From NCBI GenBank assembly GCA_963559135.1, contig CAUWJP010000037.1, positions 1 through 23,901 on the forward strand: 23,901 nt of DNA, in the 5' to 3' direction. Below the pieces are notes generated by a model. That model was not told the DNA's origin. It did no database searches and worked only from the letters and a program-made list of their open reading frames with translations. Of the stretch, positions 7,424 through 15,056 are shown one piece after another. The translations under genes were made by a program, and so were the position numbers. Source of the stretch: Sellimonas sp963559135 (lineage in GTDB: Bacteria > Bacillota > Clostridia > Lachnospirales > Lachnospiraceae). Each line of letters starts with the position of its first letter. Positions within the stretch are counted from its first letter, which is position 1.

Positions 7424-9115
7424 CTAATCCTTGATTTTTAATACTTCCCTGTCATAGGTCCACAGACCGTTTACTTCTTCCTCAATATCCGAAAGCTGCG
7501 TGTAGACAGCCGCACACAACCCCTTTCGCTCCAGTTTTCTGACCTCTTCCCAGATTTTTTCATAGGCATGGTGCAAGCTCTTCTTTCCGGGGAAAATCCG
7601 ATATCCGTATATTGCCGGACACGCGCTGTGCCCTTTTTCTCTCATAGAAAACCCTCCAAATTCCGAAAGTATAGACGCTCGCTCTTTCTCCGTCTTCACT
7701 CCCAGCCGGAAGAAATAGTTGTGAGTACTCCGTACGTCCCCGCATCTCTGGTCAAACCAGCCGCTGGCCGAGTCTACAAGACGGGTCGGATCCAGACGTT
7801 TTAATTCCTTTGTAAGCCTTCTCGTATCAAACTGTCCCCAGCCTTCGTTAAACAGTGTCCAAAGGACGATGGACGGATGCCCGTAAAGTGCACGCACTGT
7901 CTGCCTCATCTCATGTTCAAACTCTGTCCGTCCCTTTTCATTCTTCCTTGACAAAAGCCGTCTTACCTTGTCCGTGACCGGAATATGCCAGATACTCATG
8001 GCAGTCGCCCCGTAGGTCACATACCAGTGATGGTACGCTTCTCCTCCGTTGATCATATCCTGCCACACCAGCATTCCCAGGCGGTCACAATGGTAGTACC
8101 AGCGCTGAGGCTCGATTTTGCAGTGCTTCCTAATCATGTTGTAGCCGAGATTTTTCGCCTGACTGATATCAAAAATCATCGCCTCATCAGACGGCGCTGT
8201 GTAAAGCCCATCCGGCCAGTATCCCTGATCCAGAAGCCCTCTTTGAAACAGGACTTCGTGATTCAGGCAGATTCTTGGAATTCCTTTCGGATCCTTTTCT
8301 ACCGTGATGCACCGCATCGCAAAGTAGCTTTTTACCTTATCTTTCCCCATCCGTACTTCAAACTCATGCAAATACGGATCCCATGGTGTCCAACTTCGCT
8401 TTCCTCTTAATCGGATCCGGACGGGTTCATTCGTTCTGCCCTCACAGGCTCTTCCCTCCAGAATGATCTTTACCTTCTTCGCTACATTTGCAAAAACGGT
8501 AATCTCCACTTCACCGGTGTCATAAAAGGGCCGACACTTGATCTCCTCGATATAATTATGAGGCACTGCCTCCATCCATACCGTCTGCCAGATTCCGCTC
8601 TGAGCCGTATAGAACATGCCGCCTTTTTGAATTTTCTGCTTTCCCTTTGCATGCCATCTTTGATCCGATACATCGCGCACCCGGATACAGAGGGCATTTA
8701 CCCCTTCTTTCAGATACCGCGTAATATCGATTGTAAAAGGGAGATACCCTCCTTTATGGCATCCGGCACGCCGTCCGTTTATATATACAACACACATCTG
8801 ATCGACTGCACCAAAATGCAGCAAAAGACGTTCACCAGACTGCGCCGGATTTTCAAACGTTCGATGATACCAGAGCGTCTCTTCCGGACGAAGTCTCCGG
8901 TTCACACCGGACAGAACACTCTCCGGTGAAAACGGGACCAGAATCTTCCCCTCATAGGAAGCCGGCGGACGTTTTTTGAATTCCCTGCAAATCCTGTAAT
9001 CCCAGTACCCATTCAGGTTGATATAGCTTTTTCTCTGCATCAAAGGTCTCGGATACTCTGAAAGGACATGCTCCGTGTCCAGGTCTTTTCCCCATCTTGT
9101 ATAAAGCGTTTTCAT
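7424..9115 (-). CDS. Family 2 glycoside hydrolase (beta-galactosidase/glucuronidase-like)
   Basis: This 563-residue retaining glycosidase has no signal peptide, so it probably acts in the cytoplasm on imported or diffusible glycosides. The N-terminal sugar-binding jelly-roll domain includes LNGYWDYRI and ETLWYHRTF, plus VYINGRRAGCHKGGYLPF near residues 110-127. An Ig-like domain spans about 190-280. The C-terminal TIM barrel carries LGYNMIRKHCKIE, the acid/base Glu424 in NEGWGQFD and the nucleophile Glu485 in SEFGG. The end (YTQLSDIEEEVNGLWTYDR) is typical of the short, about 600-residue branch of GH2. The ATG overlaps the marR stop by four bases (ATGA) and has AAGGAG upstream. Beta-galactosidase, beta-glucuronidase or another specificity cannot be told apart by eye. 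Confidence 0.92.
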   Translation of the reverse strand: MKTLYTRWGKDLDTEHVLSEYPRPLMQRKSYINLNGYWDYRICREFKKRPPASYEGKILVPFSPESVLSGVNRRLRPEETLWYHRTFENPAQSGERLLLHFGAVDQMCVVYINGRRAGCHKGGYLPFTIDITRYLKEGVNALCIRVRDVSDQRWHAKGKQKIQKGGMFYTAQSGIWQTVWMEAVPHNYIEEIKCRPFYDTGEVEITVFANVAKKVKIILEGRACEGRTNEPVRIRLRGKRSWTPWDPYLHEFEVRMGKDKVKSYFAMRCITVEKDPKGIPRICLNHEVLFQRGLLDQGYWPDGLYTAPSDEAMIFDISQAKNLGYNMIRKHCKIEPQRWYYHCDRLGMLVWQDMINGGEAYHHWYVTYGATAMSIWHIPVTDKVRRLLSRKNEKGRTEFEHEMRQTVRALYGHPSIVLWTLFNEGWGQFDTRRLTKELKRLDPTRLVDSASGWFDQRCGDVRSTHNYFFRLGVKTEKERASILSEFGGFSMREKGHSACPAIYGYRIFPGKKSLHHAYEKIWEEVRKLERKGLCAAVYTQLSDIEEEVNGLWTYDREVLKIKD

Positions 9116-9549
9116 TTTGTCCGTTCTCCTTTCAGACTTTCTTCCATCTTCTGAAGCTGACGATAAAAAGCATCCAGCTCTTCCTCGTCAAACGCTTCCC
9201 ACCAGATCTCATCCCCCTTTTCAAAAATCTCCTTCACCTGCTCTGCCTTTTCCCTTCCCTCCTCGGTCAGGCTGATCAGACAGGATCTGCGACAGGCCGG
9301 ATCAACCTCCTTTTTCAGAAGCCCCGCTTTTACAAGCCGGTCTACCGTCCTGGAAATCGTCGTGACATCCACAAAGCATCTGTCCGCAAGTTCTCTTTGT
9401 GTCATAGTACCATATTTTCTAAGAGAATTCAAAATTCTTGGCTGCCCCTGCCCCACTTTCAGTCCAATTTCCTGAAAATACGGTCTGAGCACCGCTCTTC
9501 TCGCTGCATTTACCTGAAACCATAATTCTCTGATCTTACTTTTTTCCAT
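9112..9549 (-). CDS. MarR-family transcriptional regulator
   Basis: This 145-residue dimeric winged-helix regulator has the hallmark MarR core. GQGQPRILNSLRKYG precedes TMTQRELADRCFVDVTTISRTVDRLVKAGLL near residues 47-78 (helix-turn-helix), and the wing follows with DPACRRSCLISLTEEGRE. The C-terminal helix would dimerise. The protein lies between the exporter genes (7 bases after ABC subunit 2) and the GH2 gene (4-base overlap), so it is co-transcribed with both. MarR proteins usually repress their own operon and release DNA on binding small, often phenolic, ligands. A strong candidate operator lies over the operon's -10 box at 13157-13177. Ribosome binding site TGGAG overlaps the upstream stop codon. 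Confidence 0.94.
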   Translation of the reverse strand: MEKSKIRELWFQVNAARRAVLRPYFQEIGLKVGQGQPRILNSLRKYGTMTQRELADRCFVDVTTISRTVDRLVKAGLLKKEVDPACRRSCLISLTEEGREKAEQVKEIFEKGDEIWWEAFDEEELDAFYRQLQKMEESLKGERTK

Positions 9550-9556
9550 TTTTCAT

Positions 9557-11410
9557 CTACTCCAGTTCAAACTGTCCTGTATAAAGCTGATAATACCGGC
9601 CTTTCTGTTCCAGAAGTTCCTCGTGATTTCCCCGCTCAATGATTTCACCCTTTTCCAGTACCATAATCGCCTTGGAATTGCGTACCGTAGAAAGACGATG
9701 GGCGATGACGAACACACTCCTCCCTTCCATGATGGCATCCATTCCCTTTTCAATCAGACGCTCGGTTCTGGTATCGATGGAACTGGTTGCCTCATCCAGT
9801 ACAAGAACCGGCGGCTTGACAGCCGCTGCCCGCGCAATGGAAAGGAGCTGCCGTTGGCCCTGGGAAAGATTACTTCCATCCCCGTAAAGCATCGTGTCAT
9901 ATCCTTTTGGAAGCTTCCGGATAAAGGAATCCGCATTGGCGATCCTTGCCGCCTCACGCACTTCCTCATCCGTAATTCCCTGATCTCCGTACCGGATATT
10001 GTCTGCAATCGTTCCGGTAAACAGATGGGTATCCTGAATGACCATGGCAAGGGATCGGCGCAGATCATCCTTTCGGATCTTCCGGATGTCAATCCCGTCA
10101 TACGTGATCACTCCGCTTTCAATCTCATAAAACCGGTTAATCAGATTGACAATCGTCGTCTTGCCCGCTCCGGTCGAACCCACAAAAGCAATCTTCTGTC
10201 CCGGCTTTGCATAAAGCGAAATCCCGTTTAAAATCCGCTTATTCGGCACATAAGAAAATATTACGTTGTCAAAACGCACCTCACCTTTCAGTGGTGTGAA
10301 CACCACCTGATCTTCCTTCTCTTCTCTCCATGCGTATTCTCCGGTCTTCTCCTCACATTCCACCAGAGTCTCTTCTTCTCTTCTTACATTGCAGAGGGTA
10401 ATGTGTCCTTCATCGATTTCCGGTTCTTCCTCCATCATCTGAAAAATCCGCTCCGCACCCGAAAGAGCCGCCAGCAGGAAATTCACCTGCTGTGTAAACT
10501 GGTTCATCGGCATGGCACTCTGGCGCACATAGACAAGATAGGAAGAAAGACTTCCGATATCCAACAAACCGGACAGGGCAAAGAGCCCTCCCACACAGGC
10601 CGAGACTGCATAATTCACAAAAGAAAGGCTCACTATCGTCGGCACCATCATACCTGCAAAGGTCAGGGCATTCGTTGATTCTCTACGAAGATTTTCATTC
10701 ATCTCACAAAACTTCTTGAAATCTGCCTTCTCGTGATTGAACACTTTCTCCACCTTCTGACCTGCCGCCATCTCTTCTACAAATCCATTGATCTTTCCGA
10801 TCTCCTCCTGCTGTCTTGTAAAGTATTTCCTGCTTCTGCTGCCGTTAAACTTGATAAATACAGCCATCAGAAGCAGGAATACCACAACGATCAAAGTCAG
10901 CCTGACACTTAATACCAGCATCATGGTAATCGTTCCTGTCAGCATGAGAAAACTCTGAATCAGCATGGCAAAGCTGCTGTTCATCGCCTCCTGCACCGTG
11001 TCTACATCATTCGTAAACCGGCTCATCAACTCTCCGTGGGTATGGGCATCAAAATATTTCAATGGAAGCTTCTGCACATGAGCAAAAAGATCCTGCCGGA
11101 TTTCCTTGATGACCTTCTGTGCCGTGATAACCATCAGCTGGTTATAACCAAAGGTTGCCGCCACACCGAACAGGTAAAGAGCCGCCATGCCCGCTACCGC
11201 CTTCAGAAGTCCTTTCACATCCCCCGGAAGAATGAATTCATTGATAACCGGTTTCAGTAGATACGTTCCCAGAATATTAGCCCCGGTACTGCTCAGCACA
11301 AGCACCGCCACCAGAAGGAACATCCACTTATGTCCGCCAAGATAGTGCATCAGATGCCCCATCGTCCGCTTTAGATCTTTTGGTCTTTTATATCCCAGAT
11401 ATCTTGCCAT
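9557..11410 (-). CDS. ABC exporter half-transporter, catalytic subunit (TM288-like)
   Basis: This 617-residue protein has a six-helix exporter membrane domain (about 25-320) fused to an ATPase domain (about 378-617). Walker A GSTGAGKTT is at 411-419. Catalytic Glu540 follows Walker B in LVLDEA, and switch His571 lies in IAHRLST. The signature is the non-consensus LSQGQ at 515-519. An acidic linker of about 40 residues (332-372, rich in Glu) lies between the two domains, as in LmrD-like partners. Paired with the upstream gene it would supply the Walker motifs of the one fully competent ATP site in a heterodimeric exporter of TM287/288, LmrCD or BmrCD type. The gene starts at an ATG overlapping the partner's TAA (TAATG), so the two are made in equal amounts. 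The substrate is unknown. Confidence 0.94.
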   Translation of the reverse strand: MARYLGYKRPKDLKRTMGHLMHYLGGHKWMFLLVAVLVLSSTGANILGTYLLKPVINEFILPGDVKGLLKAVAGMAALYLFGVAATFGYNQLMVITAQKVIKEIRQDLFAHVQKLPLKYFDAHTHGELMSRFTNDVDTVQEAMNSSFAMLIQSFLMLTGTITMMLVLSVRLTLIVVVFLLLMAVFIKFNGSRSRKYFTRQQEEIGKINGFVEEMAAGQKVEKVFNHEKADFKKFCEMNENLRRESTNALTFAGMMVPTIVSLSFVNYAVSACVGGLFALSGLLDIGSLSSYLVYVRQSAMPMNQFTQQVNFLLAALSGAERIFQMMEEEPEIDEGHITLCNVRREEETLVECEEKTGEYAWREEKEDQVVFTPLKGEVRFDNVIFSYVPNKRILNGISLYAKPGQKIAFVGSTGAGKTTIVNLINRFYEIESGVITYDGIDIRKIRKDDLRRSLAMVIQDTHLFTGTIADNIRYGDQGITDEEVREAARIANADSFIRKLPKGYDTMLYGDGSNLSQGQRQLLSIARAAAVKPPVLVLDEATSSIDTRTERLIEKGMDAIMEGRSVFVIAHRLSTVRNSKAIMVLEKGEIIERGNHEELLEQKGRYYQLYTGQFELE

Positions 11411-13137
11411 TAAAGCTCCGCTCCTTCCTTTTGAGATTCATAAATTTCCTGATAGATTTCGTTTCTTTTCAGAAGCTCCTCATGGGTGCCGATATCCGAC
11501 ACCTTCCCGTCATCCAGAATCAGGATCTGATCTGCATGGCACACAGAGGAAATTCTCTGGGCTATGATGATCTTCGTCATATCCGGAAGCTCTTCTTTTA
11601 GCATTGTTCGGATTTTCGCCTCCGTCGCCGTATCCACGGCACTCGTCGAGTCATCCAGAATCAGTACCTTGGGCCGCTTCAAAATCGCCCGCGCAATACA
11701 GAGCCGCTGCTTCTGTCCACCGGACACATTGACACCACCCTGTCCCATCTCCGTCTCATAACCGTCTGCAAGCCGATCAATAAACTCATCCGCACAGGCA
11801 ATCCGACATGCCTGTTCAATCTCTTCCATCGTGGCATCTTCCTTGCCCCAGCGCAGGTTCTCGATCAACGTACCCGAGAAAAGCGTATTCTTCTGAAGCA
11901 CCACGGCAATCGCATCCCGCAGATGCTCCACCTTGTATTTTTTCACCGGAATTCCATCGATCCGTACCTCCCCTTTCGTCGCATCATAAAGACGAGGAAT
12001 CAATTGAATCAGCGTTGATTTTGCCGCCCCGGTCTGTCCGATAATTCCAAACGTACTGCCCGCCGGTATTTTCAAGGACACATCCGACAGAATATATTCC
12101 GGTGCATCCTTCCTATATTGAAAGTAGACATGGTCAAACTCGACCTCCCCGCGCTCCACTTTGTGATCTTCCGCCTCCCGGTCAGTAATATCCACCTCCT
12201 CATCAATGATCTCCAGAATCCTGTTTCCCGATGCCATCGAACGGGTCATCATCAGAAACACATTAGAAATCATCATCAGCGAATTCAGTATCTGCATGAC
12301 ATAACTTAAAAAGCCCGTCAGTTCCCCGACCTGCATTTTGCCGACCTGAATCATCCTTCCCCCAAACCATAAAATACTCAGAATCGTACCGTACATCACA
12401 ATCTGCATGGCCGGCATGTTCAGCGCCGCCAAACGAAACGCTTTCTCCGACTGGGTTTTCAGATTGAGATTGACCTCGTCAAACTTCTCCGTCTCATACT
12501 CCCCTTTGACATACGCCTTTACAACCCGGATCGCCGTCAGATTCTCCTGAATAATCCGATTCACCATATCGATAGCTGTCTGCATCTTCGTATACAACGG
12601 CTGAACATGGCTCACAATGGAAAACAGTAATACCGCAAGAATCGGGAGTGCCACCAGAAACACAAACGCAAGCCTTCCATTCAATGAAAATGCCACTGCT
12701 GTCGCCGCCACCAGCATCACCGGTCCCCGGCAGAATGGACGAAGTCCGGTAGACACCGAATTCTGGATATTTGTCACATCGCTCGTCAGCCTCGTCACAA
12801 TCGACGACACCCGGAAATGGTCGATATTAGAAAATGAAAACCCCTGAAGACTCTCATACTCCGCCTTCCTCAGCTCCGCTCCAAGTCCCTGCCCCGCAAG
12901 AGCCGAAAACCGCGAACTCCCGATCCCCAGAATCAACGCAAACAGCGCACAAATGACCATCTGAAATCCCTTTCTGTAAATGTACTGCCTGTCTCCGTTC
13001 ACCACACCGACATCGATCAGATCAGCCATAATCAACGGCACGATCAACTCAAACAACGCCTCCGCTGTCACACACACAATCGCCAGAACTGCATATTTCT
13101 TATACTTCCCCATATAAGAAAAAATTCGCCTCAGCAC
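11410..13137 (-). CDS. ABC exporter half-transporter, degenerate-site subunit (TM287-like)
   Basis: The protein is 575 residues if started at GTG 13135-13137. I choose this because GGAGG (13146-13150) lies eight bases before it, whereas the TTG at 13152 overlaps the ribosome binding site. A six-helix membrane domain is followed by an ATPase domain. The signature VSGGQ (about 471-475) is canonical. The catalytic Glu is replaced by Asp in LILDDST (about residue 496), and the switch His by Gln in IAQRISS (about 527). Even Walker A is altered: GQTGAAKST has Ala where the third Gly is expected. TM287-type subunits share the Asp and Gln changes. Together with the downstream gene this gives one active and one degenerate ATP site. 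It is the first gene of the five-gene operon, directly behind a consensus promoter. Confidence 0.93.
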   Translation of the reverse strand: MLRRIFSYMGKYKKYAVLAIVCVTAEALFELIVPLIMADLIDVGVVNGDRQYIYRKGFQMVICALFALILGIGSSRFSALAGQGLGAELRKAEYESLQGFSFSNIDHFRVSSIVTRLTSDVTNIQNSVSTGLRPFCRGPVMLVAATAVAFSLNGRLAFVFLVALPILAVLLFSIVSHVQPLYTKMQTAIDMVNRIIQENLTAIRVVKAYVKGEYETEKFDEVNLNLKTQSEKAFRLAALNMPAMQIVMYGTILSILWFGGRMIQVGKMQVGELTGFLSYVMQILNSLMMISNVFLMMTRSMASGNRILEIIDEEVDITDREAEDHKVERGEVEFDHVYFQYRKDAPEYILSDVSLKIPAGSTFGIIGQTGAAKSTLIQLIPRLYDATKGEVRIDGIPVKKYKVEHLRDAIAVVLQKNTLFSGTLIENLRWGKEDATMEEIEQACRIACADEFIDRLADGYETEMGQGGVNVSGGQKQRLCIARAILKRPKVLILDDSTSAVDTATEAKIRTMLKEELPDMTKIIIAQRISSVCHADQILILDDGKVSDIGTHEELLKRNEIYQEIYESQKEGAEL

Positions 13138-13156
13138 ATCCCACACCTCCAAACTC

Positions 13157-13177
13157 TTGTATATACAACTATTGTAT
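13157..13177. promoter_or_regulatory. Candidate MarR operator: overlapping TTGTAT/ATACAA repeats
   Basis: The plus strand reads TTGTAT-ATACAA-CTA-TTGTAT. This contains a perfect 12-base palindrome (13157-13168) and an overlapping 6-3-6 inverted repeat (13163-13177). The block covers the -10 element and predicted transcription start of the ABC-MarR-GH2-kinase operon. The position and symmetry fit repression by the operon's own MarR protein. This is inference without binding data. Confidence 0.6.
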
Positions 13178-13199
13178 GCTCACCATTTATCAATGTCAA
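13171..13199 (-). promoter_or_regulatory. Sigma-A promoter of the ABC-MarR-GH2-kinase operon
   Basis: Minus-strand TTGACA (13194-13199) and TACAAT (13171-13176) are separated by 17 bases, which is nearly consensus. The expected leader is about 25 bases with GGAGG before the GTG start. Such a strong core promoter suits an operon normally held off by a repressor. Confidence 0.85.
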
Positions 13200-13200
13200 T

Positions 13201-13240
13201 ATTGGGGACGTGTTCCGATGCACCGGAACACGTCCCCAAT
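13201..13240. repeat. REP-like perfect palindromic hairpin
   Basis: Two perfectly complementary 17-base arms (13201-13217 and 13224-13240, starting ATTGGGGACGTGTTCCG) surround a 6-base loop. It lies between the dedA stop and the exporter promoter, two bases from the -35. Neither side has a T-tract after the hairpin in transcript orientation, so it is not a standard terminator. The G4AC...GTC4 ends recall REP/RAYT-type dispersed palindromes, but I see no second full copy in this window. Confidence 0.7.
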
Positions 13241-13248
13241 GAAAAAAA

Positions 13249-13863
13249 TCAGTCTTTTCTTTCTGTTGTACTTAATCTGTATGCAATAAAGAAGATGGCT
13301 GCCGCCACAATCAGTGTAATGATAGCTGTCTGGTACTGGTCAAAGATCTGTGTGATTTTATACCAGGAGCTTCCTGCTTTTTTCCCAAGGCCAAGAAGGA
13401 GCAGATTCCAGATCCCGCTTCCTATGGCAGTGTAGCACAGGAATTGTGCAAAGGGCATTCTGGACATGCCTGCCGGTATGGAGATCAGGCTTCGTATAAC
13501 AGGTACGCATCTTCCGAGGAGGACTGCTTTGTTTTCGTGCCTGTCAAACCATTTCAGTGTCTTTTTGATGTCTCCTTCTTTGAATCCTGCTTTCCTGATC
13601 CACCGGTTTGACAGAACATGGTCCAACCGATCGAGTGGTATGATTCTTCCTGCCCAGTACAAAATCACCGCCCCTGCCAGTGATCCTGCCGTCGCCGCGA
13701 TGAGCATACCCTGTATATTCAGATCTGTATGTTCTGTCAGAAATCCGCCGAAAGACAGCACTACTTCAGACGGAATCGGAGGAAAAATATTTTCAATCAT
13801 AATCAGCAGGAACATTCCAAAATATCCGTATTCCGACAAAAGTCCAAGTAAGTGTACTTCCAT
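13249..13863 (-). CDS. DedA-family membrane protein
   Basis: This 204-residue polytopic protein of the DedA/SNARE-associated (PF09335) family includes members that act as undecaprenyl-phosphate or phospholipid flippases. Seen in the sequence are the early IENIFPPIPSEVVL motif (residues about 22-36, with the conserved Glu and Pro pattern) and the re-entrant GRCVPVIRSLISIPAG motif around residues 117-132 with the essential Arg. A C-terminal helix is followed by a short charged tail. ATG at 13861-13863 follows a GGGAGG box. It stands 82 bases after the YitT gene and could be co-transcribed with it, as I see no terminator between them. The REP-like hairpin follows its stop codon. Confidence 0.93.
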   Translation of the reverse strand: MEVHLLGLLSEYGYFGMFLLIMIENIFPPIPSEVVLSFGGFLTEHTDLNIQGMLIAATAGSLAGAVILYWAGRIIPLDRLDHVLSNRWIRKAGFKEGDIKKTLKWFDRHENKAVLLGRCVPVIRSLISIPAGMSRMPFAQFLCYTAIGSGIWNLLLLGLGKKAGSSWYKITQIFDQYQTAIITLIVAAAIFFIAYRLSTTERKD

Positions 13864-13945
13864 TTTTCTCCCTCCCGGTTCACATGGCTATATGACACTT
13901 TATCGGTTTTTCTTTTATTTTATGCATTGTCCTGCCTGATTTTCT

Positions 13946-14875
13946 TTATTCCAGATTTTCGTCGTACAGACTGTGAAACTCTTCATTTCGACCGAATACA
14001 TGTAGCAACGGGAAGACCTTGATAAAACAGTCATATCCGGATTCTCTGAGAAATTTTCTCAGTCTGACGTAGTCCTTGGAACTGCATACACAGTCCATCT
14101 GTATCTTTTCTTCTCCGGAATATCCTCCCGTAACCTTGCTGATTGTCACGCTCTTTTTGATTTTCTCTATGACAAACTCTTCAATTCCATCCAGATTAAT
14201 TCCAATAATCTGGATCTCATACAGATCCGGCCCGATCTGAAATACGATATAATTCATGCACCAGACATAAATCAGTTGTGCCACAAACGTATATGCCACG
14301 ATATCAAGCGAAAATGCAAACAGCATAACGATACGAATAAATACCTCAATAGCCAGAAGGATCTGCTTGAATTCTACAGCCGGAAACACTTTCTTTTTCA
14401 GTACTTTAGCAATCGTATCAGATCCCCCGTAAGAAAATCCCATTCTATACGGAATTCCAGCCCCCGCTCCATACAAAATCCCGTAGGCTCCGATGGCAAC
14501 AAGTTTTTCCTCAAAAACAATTTCCACATTAATATAGTTCATCACCCACAAAATTGTCGGATAAAGAATGGACAGACAGATAATATTTGCTACATCCTGC
14601 TTTCCAAGGGTAACATACGTTACAATTAGAATCAAAAGGGTCAGCCCGTAATTCACCACCGCATAATTGATACCTGTAAATTCTGCAATTGTCATGGAAA
14701 ATCCGGTCATACCTGTTACTACAAATTCATTCGGGATTGCGATCCAGTTGACTGCCACACTGCAAAGTATACATGACAGCACCAGAAGTCCCAGCGTCTT
14801 AATATTTGGTATTTTCATTTTACTTTTCCTTTCCAACAAATCCATTAAAAACTCTCGAAGTCCATTCATAGTCAT
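13946..14875 (-). CDS. YitT/DUF2179-family membrane protein
   Basis: This 309-residue protein has five to six N-terminal membrane helices (about 27-205) of the YitT_membrane family and a soluble C-terminal DUF2179 domain (about 218-290; VTISKVTGGYSGEEKIQMDCV is visible). Characteristic parts are NEFVVTGMTGFSM near residue 49 and the GIPYRMGFSYGGSDTIAK stretch near 140-157. The function of the family is not established. Start choice is uncertain: ATG 14875 has AAGGGG close upstream, but Met20 (ATG at 14816-14818) has its own AAAGGA box and would give the usual short N-terminus. It is transcribed divergently from glgC. Confidence 0.9.
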   Translation of the reverse strand: MTMNGLREFLMDLLERKSKMKIPNIKTLGLLVLSCILCSVAVNWIAIPNEFVVTGMTGFSMTIAEFTGINYAVVNYGLTLLILIVTYVTLGKQDVANIICLSILYPTILWVMNYINVEIVFEEKLVAIGAYGILYGAGAGIPYRMGFSYGGSDTIAKVLKKKVFPAVEFKQILLAIEVFIRIVMLFAFSLDIVAYTFVAQLIYVWCMNYIVFQIGPDLYEIQIIGINLDGIEEFVIEKIKKSVTISKVTGGYSGEEKIQMDCVCSSKDYVRLRKFLRESGYDCFIKVFPLLHVFGRNEEFHSLYDENLE

Positions 14876-15017
14876 TATATCCCCTTCATTTTCTCTCTCA
14901 AGGAAACCTGCACAAATAATTCAGGTGGCCAACTATTTCGACAGTGTTTTTTCATAACTCTTCAACATTTTTTTCATTTATTTGCACAAAATTATGGAAA
15001 GAATTCCAATAAAATTG

Positions 15018-15023
15018 TATAAT
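15018..15023 (+). promoter_or_regulatory. Probable -10 element of glgCD
   Basis: A perfect TATAAT lies 34 bases before the glgC ATG and is preceded by TG. The -35 at 17 bases is poor (TGGAAA). The position fits a short leader carrying the AAGGGAGG ribosome binding site. Confidence 0.6.
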
Positions 15024-15056
15024 AGTTTCAGAGCAAAAGAAAAGGGAGGACTCACA

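Noticed and set aside
13201..13240. Palindrome as a normal terminator for dedA
   Set aside because: On the dedA strand the T-run lies before the hairpin, not after it, so it lacks the required geometry.
14982..15056. 25-codon N-terminal extension of GlgC
   Set aside because: It would cover the TATAAT promoter and the AAGGGAGG ribosome binding site. The family N-terminus fits the ATG at 15057.
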